Of a stretch of DNA of 9,615 nucleotides, positions 6,456 through 9,615 are shown one piece after another. The position numbers were made by a program, and so were the translations under genes. The notes below the pieces were generated by a model, which saw only the letters and a program-made list of their open reading frames with translations, did not search any database and had not been told where the DNA came from. Source of the DNA: Bacillota bacterium. Lineage in GTDB: Bacteria; Bacillota; Bacilli; Bacillales; Bacillaceae_J. Every line of letters starts with the position of its first letter. Position 1 is the stretch's first letter. Location of the stretch: positions 1 through 9,615 of the forward strand of contig JAEWMK010000282.1 of NCBI GenBank assembly GCA_023457235.1, read 5' to 3'.

Positions 6456-7181
6456 ATGAAAACAATTATTATAATCCAAGCCCGAATGGGATCATCACGT
6501 CTAGCGGGAAAAATATTAAAACTTCTTGGTGACAGCGTTGTGCTTGATTTTGTAGTGTCAAGATGTAAGCAGGTTAAAAATGTGGATGAAGTGATTGTAG
6601 CTACATCAATTCTATCGCAGGATGATGCAGTTGAACAATGGTGCTTACAAAACAATGTTCCGTGTTTCCGTGGACCAGAAGATGATGTCCTAGCACGCTA
6701 TTATGAGTGTGCAAAAGTATATAAGACGGACTATGTGATTCGCATTACAGCCGATTGCCCGTTTGTTGATTATGAACTAGCGAATGAAGTCATTGCCGTA
6801 ATGGAAAAGAATCCTGCTGATATAGTGCTTCTTAACGGAAGTCTACCACGTGGGCTGGCAATTGAAATGATTTCTTTTTCAGCCTTAGAATATATTTTTA
6901 AAAACGGCCATGAACCGCGTCATCGGGAGCATGTTACATACTATGCCTATGAGTATCCAGAAGAATTTAAAGCAACTACTCTAGCAGTGCCAGAAGTAAA
7001 GCAACAACCTGAACTGCGGATTACATTAGATACGGAAGCAGACTATCAACTTTGCCAAGCTATTGCCGAGCATTTCCGTGGAGACAAGCTTGTTTCATCT
7101 CAAACTGTTGTGAATTTTTTATTAGATCACCCGGAAATTGCGAAACTTAATGCTCATATTGAGCAAAAGCCGGTGATTTAA
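6456..7181 (+). CDS. SpsF-type cytidylyltransferase, probable CMP-pseudaminic acid synthetase
   Basis: It probably couples CTP to the nonulosonic acid to give CMP-pseudaminic acid, the last cytoplasmic step before transfer to the acceptor. The protein has 241 residues, matching the Bacillus SpsF family. The N-terminal nucleotide-binding loop is IIIIQARMGSSRLAGK (residues 4-19). FRGPEDDVLARYYE (Asp76, Asp77) and RITADCPFVD (Asp100) supply the acidic metal-binding positions, and RITLDTEADYQL follows near the C-terminus. The gene is two bases upstream of PseG, a pairing that assigns it to the pseudaminate pathway. It is of the SpsF type rather than the NeuA-like PseF of Campylobacter and Helicobacter. 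SpsF relatives also serve other sugars, so the nucleotide and sugar specificity are inferred from neighbours. Confidence 0.85.
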   Translation: MKTIIIIQARMGSSRLAGKILKLLGDSVVLDFVVSRCKQVKNVDEVIVATSILSQDDAVEQWCLQNNVPCFRGPEDDVLARYYECAKVYKTDYVIRITADCPFVDYELANEVIAVMEKNPADIVLLNGSLPRGLAIEMISFSALEYIFKNGHEPRHREHVTYYAYEYPEEFKATTLAVPEVKQQPELRITLDTEADYQLCQAIAEHFRGDKLVSSQTVVNFLLDHPEIAKLNAHIEQKPVI

Positions 7182-7183
7182 TT

Positions 7184-8275
7184 ATGAATATCCTCATCCG
7201 TGCAGATGCTACTGTTGAAATCGGTTCAGGTCATATCATGCGTTGTTTAACGTTAGCTGATATGTTGCGTAAAGAAGGGGCAGCTATTTACTTTGTTTGT
7301 AGAGAGATGAAAGGTCATCTTTGTGATCTAATAGAATCAAAAGGGTACCCATGCTGGCGCCTTGTAAATGTTAAACAAATGTTTGATCAAAAACAAGATG
7401 CAATGGAAACCATACATTTAATCGAATTGAATGGATTAAAGGTCGACCTTATCATTGCTGATCATTATCAAATCGATGAGCAATGGGAGCAAGTGCTTCG
7501 GAAAGTTGCACCAAAGATTATGGTCATTGATGATTTAGCTAACCGAAGGCACGACTGTGACCTCCTCCTTGATCAAAACTATTTTAATAAATTTGAGACA
7601 AGGTATGATGGTTTGGTTCAAGCGAATTGCCGGAAGCTACTGGGACTTAAATATCTTTTATTACGCCCTGAATTCTATGAGGGCAACCTTATAGAAGAAA
7701 ACAACTACGAATCTATCAATGATATTTTAGTTTTTTATGGCGGCTCAGACCCAACTAATGAAACATTAAAAGTTTTAGATGCCTTGGATTTGGTTGATGT
7801 AAATAGCTCCACAATTCATGTTGTGGTTGGATCGTCCAATTCCAATAGTGAGCTAATTGAATCAAGGTGTAGAGATAGAAACTATCATTTTTATGTGCAG
7901 ATTAATTATCTTGCAGAATTGATGAGAAAAGCTGATTTAGCGTTGGGTGCTGGCGGTGTAACGATGTGGGAACGCTGTTTTCTTGGTTTACCGTCAATCG
8001 TAACCGTTGTTGCCGATAACCAGAGGGAATCTACAGAAGCAGCAGCCGAGGCAGGAGCAGTTTGGAATTTGGGTTGGTATGAGTGTGTAGAAAAAGAGAA
8101 CATTGTCGATATAATAAATAGAGCCAAAGTAGATCCTGATGGATTGAAGGAAATGTCTAGAAAAGCAAAGCAGTTAATGCAATCGGATATAAAATATAAA
8201 ACCCACCCAGTTGTTGGAGCAATTATGGAGATTTTAGGACACGGGGCGGGTTCTCCGTCCCTAGAAATTGATTGA
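7184..8275 (+). CDS. pseG: UDP-2,4-diacetamido-2,4,6-trideoxy-beta-L-altropyranose hydrolase (PseG)
   Basis: PseG removes UDP from the diacetamido-trideoxy-altrose nucleotide to free the sugar for the synthase. The 363-residue protein has a two-domain GT-B-like fold. The N-terminus reads ADATVEIGSGHIMRC, with His17 equivalent in number and context to the catalytic His17 of Campylobacter PseG. The inter-domain segment is KIMVIDDLANRRHDCD, and the nucleotide-binding C-domain has YGGSDPTNE (186-193) and GAGGVTMWER (255-264). The start follows the previous stop by two bases, and GGTGAT at 7172-7177 can pair with the extended anti-Shine-Dalgarno. It is longer than the roughly 275-residue Campylobacter enzyme, which I recall as normal for Bacillus forms. 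The last 12 or so residues (GHGAGSPSLEID) are encoded by a palindromic, G-rich repeat-like stretch and are probably an acquired tail without catalytic role. Confidence 0.92.
   Translation: MNILIRADATVEIGSGHIMRCLTLADMLRKEGAAIYFVCREMKGHLCDLIESKGYPCWRLVNVKQMFDQKQDAMETIHLIELNGLKVDLIIADHYQIDEQWEQVLRKVAPKIMVIDDLANRRHDCDLLLDQNYFNKFETRYDGLVQANCRKLLGLKYLLLRPEFYEGNLIEENNYESINDILVFYGGSDPTNETLKVLDALDLVDVNSSTIHVVVGSSNSNSELIESRCRDRNYHFYVQINYLAELMRKADLALGAGGVTMWERCFLGLPSIVTVVADNQRESTEAAAEAGAVWNLGWYECVEKENIVDIINRAKVDPDGLKEMSRKAKQLMQSDIKYKTHPVVGAIMEILGHGAGSPSLEID
8237..8260 (+). repeat. Imperfect palindrome, REP-like, inside the 3' end of pseG
   Basis: GGACACGG (8237-8244) and CCGTCC (8255-8260) can form six base pairs with a two-base bulge around a loop of about ten bases. 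The stretch is strikingly G+C-rich against its AT-rich surroundings. It begins with GGACA and is followed by CCCTAG, both of which recur in the hairpin about 40 bases downstream. From memory it resembles short palindromes with GGGACAC...GTGTCCC ends scattered in Bacillaceae and other Firmicutes genomes. A genome-wide copy count is needed to call it a repeat family. Confidence 0.45.
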
Positions 8276-8277
8276 AA

Positions 8278-8307
8278 CTGGGACAAGGGACCAGACCCTA
8301 GTCCCAG
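8278..8307 (+). repeat. Strong hairpin (inverted repeat) between pseG and pseI
   Basis: CTGGGAC (8278-8284) pairs perfectly with GTCCCAG (8301-8307). After one A-A mismatch, AGGG (8286-8289) pairs with CCCT (8296-8299), giving eleven base pairs around a six-base loop. It begins two bases after the pseG stop and ends three bases before the GGAGG ribosome binding site (8311-8315) of the next gene. No T-run follows, so it is not a classic terminator. It may stabilise mRNA, modulate pseI translation, or be a mobile palindromic repeat. Confidence 0.75.
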
Positions 8308-8325
8308 CATGGAGGTTTAGAAAAG

Positions 8326-9378
8326 ATGACAAATACGATCAATATCGGAGACCGATTAATAAGCCGTAACCAAAAGCCTTTTATTATCGCTGAAATGTCC
8401 GGTAACCATAACCAATCATTGGAGAAGGCGTTGAAAATTGTTGAGGCAGCTGCCGAAGCAGGTGTGGATGCACTTAAACTGCAAACATATACTGCTGATA
8501 CAATGACGCTTGATATCAATGAGGGTGAATTTTTTATTAACAACCCTGATAGCTTATGGAAGGGAAAATCATACTACGATTTATATAAAGAAGCGTACAC
8601 GCCTTGGGAGTGGCATGAACCGATTTTTAATCGCTGCCGTGAATTAGGATTGATCGCTTTTAGTTCACCATTTGATGAAACAGCAGTTGATTTTTTAGAG
8701 GAACTAAATGTACCTTGCTATAAGATTGCTTCTTTTGAAAATACAGATATTCCTCTTATTGAAAAAGCTGCTTCAACTGGAAAACCATTAATCATTTCAA
8801 CCGGTATGGCCACGGTTGCAGAATTGGATGAAACAGTGCGGGCAGCAAGAAAAGCAGGCTGCAAAGATATAATTCTCCTCAAATGCACGAGTACATACCC
8901 AGCATCACCGGAAAATTCCAACCTATTAACACTCCCGCATATGCGAGAATTGTTTCAATGTGAAGTCGGCTTGTCTGACCATACAATGGGGATCGGGGTT
9001 GGTGTGGCTAGTGTTGTATTAGGTGCAACAGTAATTGAGAAACATTTTACCACTTCGAGAGCAGAGGGCGGTACGGACGCTGCTTTTTCAATGGAACCTG
9101 ATGAAATGAAGGCTCTAGTTACTGAGACAGAGAAAGCTTGGAGAAGTCTTGGATCGATTAGTTACGGTCCTTCTATGGCGGAGCAGCCATCATTGAAAGA
9201 TCGCCGTTCATTATATGTTGTCAATGATATTCGTGCAGGTGAAGTTTTAACAAAAGAAAATATTAGGGCAATCCGGCCTGGGTTTGGTCTACCTCCTAAG
9301 CACTTGAAAAATATATTGGGTAAAAAAGCAAAAACAGACGTAAAGAAAGGCACTCCACTATCGTGGGAGTTATTATAG
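8326..9378 (+). CDS. pseI: Pseudaminic acid synthase (PseI, NeuB family)
   Basis: PseI condenses 2,4-diacetamido-2,4,6-trideoxy-L-altrose with phosphoenolpyruvate to form pseudaminic acid, using a divalent metal. The 350 residues comprise the NeuB TIM barrel (about 1-280) and a C-terminal SAF/antifreeze-like domain (about 285-350, from RRSLYVVNDIRAGEVLTKEN to PGFGLPPK). The IAEMSGNH motif near residue 25 is the PseI version. Sialic and legionaminic acid synthases instead usually show IAEIGxNHNG. Metal-ligand histidines are His219 in GLSDHTMG and His240 in VIEKHFT, with the same 21-residue spacing as in Neisseria NeuB. Other barrel motifs are KLQTYTADTM, FSSPFDETAVDFL, YKIASFENTDIPLI and LKCTSTYPA. 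The ATG has GGAGG ten bases upstream, and a stable hairpin lies just before that site. With PseG upstream, pseudaminate is strongly preferred over legionaminate. Confidence 0.93.
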   Translation: MTNTINIGDRLISRNQKPFIIAEMSGNHNQSLEKALKIVEAAAEAGVDALKLQTYTADTMTLDINEGEFFINNPDSLWKGKSYYDLYKEAYTPWEWHEPIFNRCRELGLIAFSSPFDETAVDFLEELNVPCYKIASFENTDIPLIEKAASTGKPLIISTGMATVAELDETVRAARKAGCKDIILLKCTSTYPASPENSNLLTLPHMRELFQCEVGLSDHTMGIGVGVASVVLGATVIEKHFTTSRAEGGTDAAFSMEPDEMKALVTETEKAWRSLGSISYGPSMAEQPSLKDRRSLYVVNDIRAGEVLTKENIRAIRPGFGLPPKHLKNILGKKAKTDVKKGTPLSWELL

Positions 9379-9388
9379 GTGGGATATA

Positions 9389-9615
9389 ATGAATATTTTA
9401 CTAACCGGTGGAGCCGGTTTTATCGGACGAGCTGTAGCCAAAAGACTATTGGAAGATGCCCATAAAGTATGGATTTTAGATGACCTATCCAATGGTCAAG
9501 AACGTAATATAGCTGAATTTAGGAATCAACTAGCTGATTTCATCATCGGAGATATTAAAGACGAAGCACTTTTAGAGAAGCTTTTTGATGAAGTGAAATT
9601 CGATATTTGCTATCA
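9389..9615 (+). CDS. NAD-dependent epimerase/dehydratase (extended SDR), 3'-truncated by the window edge
   Basis: Seventy-five residues are visible. They begin MNILLTGGAGFIGRAVAKRL, the TGGxGFIG dinucleotide-binding motif of extended short-chain dehydrogenases. VWILDDLSNG follows, with an acidic residue at the end of the second strand that favours NAD. IIGDIKD then corresponds to the adenine-ring aspartate segment. AGGTGGG at 9377-9383 overlaps the PseI stop and sits five bases before the ATG, so the gene continues the operon. The pattern is that of GalE-like 4-epimerases or 4,6-dehydratases acting on nucleotide sugars. It is not PseB, whose N-terminus has TGGTGSFG. The catalytic Ser-Tyr-Lys set lies beyond the edge, so substrate and reaction cannot be assigned. 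Confidence 0.85.
   Translation, partial: MNILLTGGAGFIGRAVAKRLLEDAHKVWILDDLSNGQERNIAEFRNQLADFIIGDIKDEALLEKLFDEVKFDICY

Noticed and set aside
6227..6655. 142-codon open frame on the minus strand
   Set aside because: It lies across two well-supported + strand genes, shows no recognisable motif and has the composition of an antisense shadow.
8278..8307. Rho-independent terminator between pseG and pseI
   Set aside because: The stem is strong but no T-run follows; the next bases are the pseI ribosome binding site.
7906..8310. 134-codon open frame on the minus strand
   Set aside because: It is antisense to PseG, without family motifs or a convincing start context.
8309..8320. Three-codon upstream reading frame (ATG GAG GTT TAG) before pseI
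   Set aside because: Its ATG lies on the ribosome binding site of pseI, it has no own binding site, and such short frames arise by chance.

Overview
The window looks like chromosomal DNA of a low-GC Gram-positive rod, most likely a Bacillaceae member. The DNA is AT-rich, the start sites carry AAGGAG/GGAGG-type ribosome binding sites, and the protein variants are those expected in Bacillus-like surface-sugar loci. All genes read on the + strand, and both ends cut through a gene. The theme is biosynthesis of activated surface sugars, chiefly CMP-pseudaminic acid (a nonulosonic acid used mainly on flagellin), combined with an unusual acyl-activation and acyl-reduction module.

Layout. Bases 1-920 hold the C-terminal two thirds of a mannose-1-phosphate guanylyltransferase with a cupin tail. 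A 168-base gap (921-1088) has a candidate sigma-A promoter. Next come a 78-residue acyl carrier protein and a FabG-like ketoreductase (1089-2074), closed by a probable intrinsic terminator (2096-2132). Just after it lies a match to the flagellar sigma-D -10 element, although a convincing -35 is missing. From about 2194 to the right edge the genes are tightly packed, with gaps of -4 to 50 bases, and look like one operon: AMP-forming acyl ligase, LuxE-like acyl-protein synthetase, LuxC-like acyl reductase, PseH-like N-acetyltransferase, SpsF-type cytidylyltransferase, PseG-type UDP-sugar hydrolase, PseI-type synthase, and the start of an NAD-dependent sugar epimerase/dehydratase.

How they fit together. 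PseH acetylates the 4-amino sugar, PseG removes UDP, PseI condenses the product with phosphoenolpyruvate to give pseudaminic acid, and the cytidylyltransferase makes the CMP-sugar. PseB and PseC, needed for the first two steps, are not in the window. The ACP, FabG, ligase, LuxE and LuxC set could activate a carboxylic acid, move it through thioesters on ACP, LuxE and LuxC, and reduce it. I infer that this makes an acyl or aldehyde-derived substituent for a surface sugar, but nothing in the sequence names the substrate. No luciferase genes are present, so this is not a light-producing lux operon.

The main non-coding oddity is a pair of palindromic, REP-like sequences at the PseG/PseI junction (8237-8307). 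One lies inside the 3' end of the PseG gene, and the other is a strong hairpin just before the ribosome binding site of PseI.
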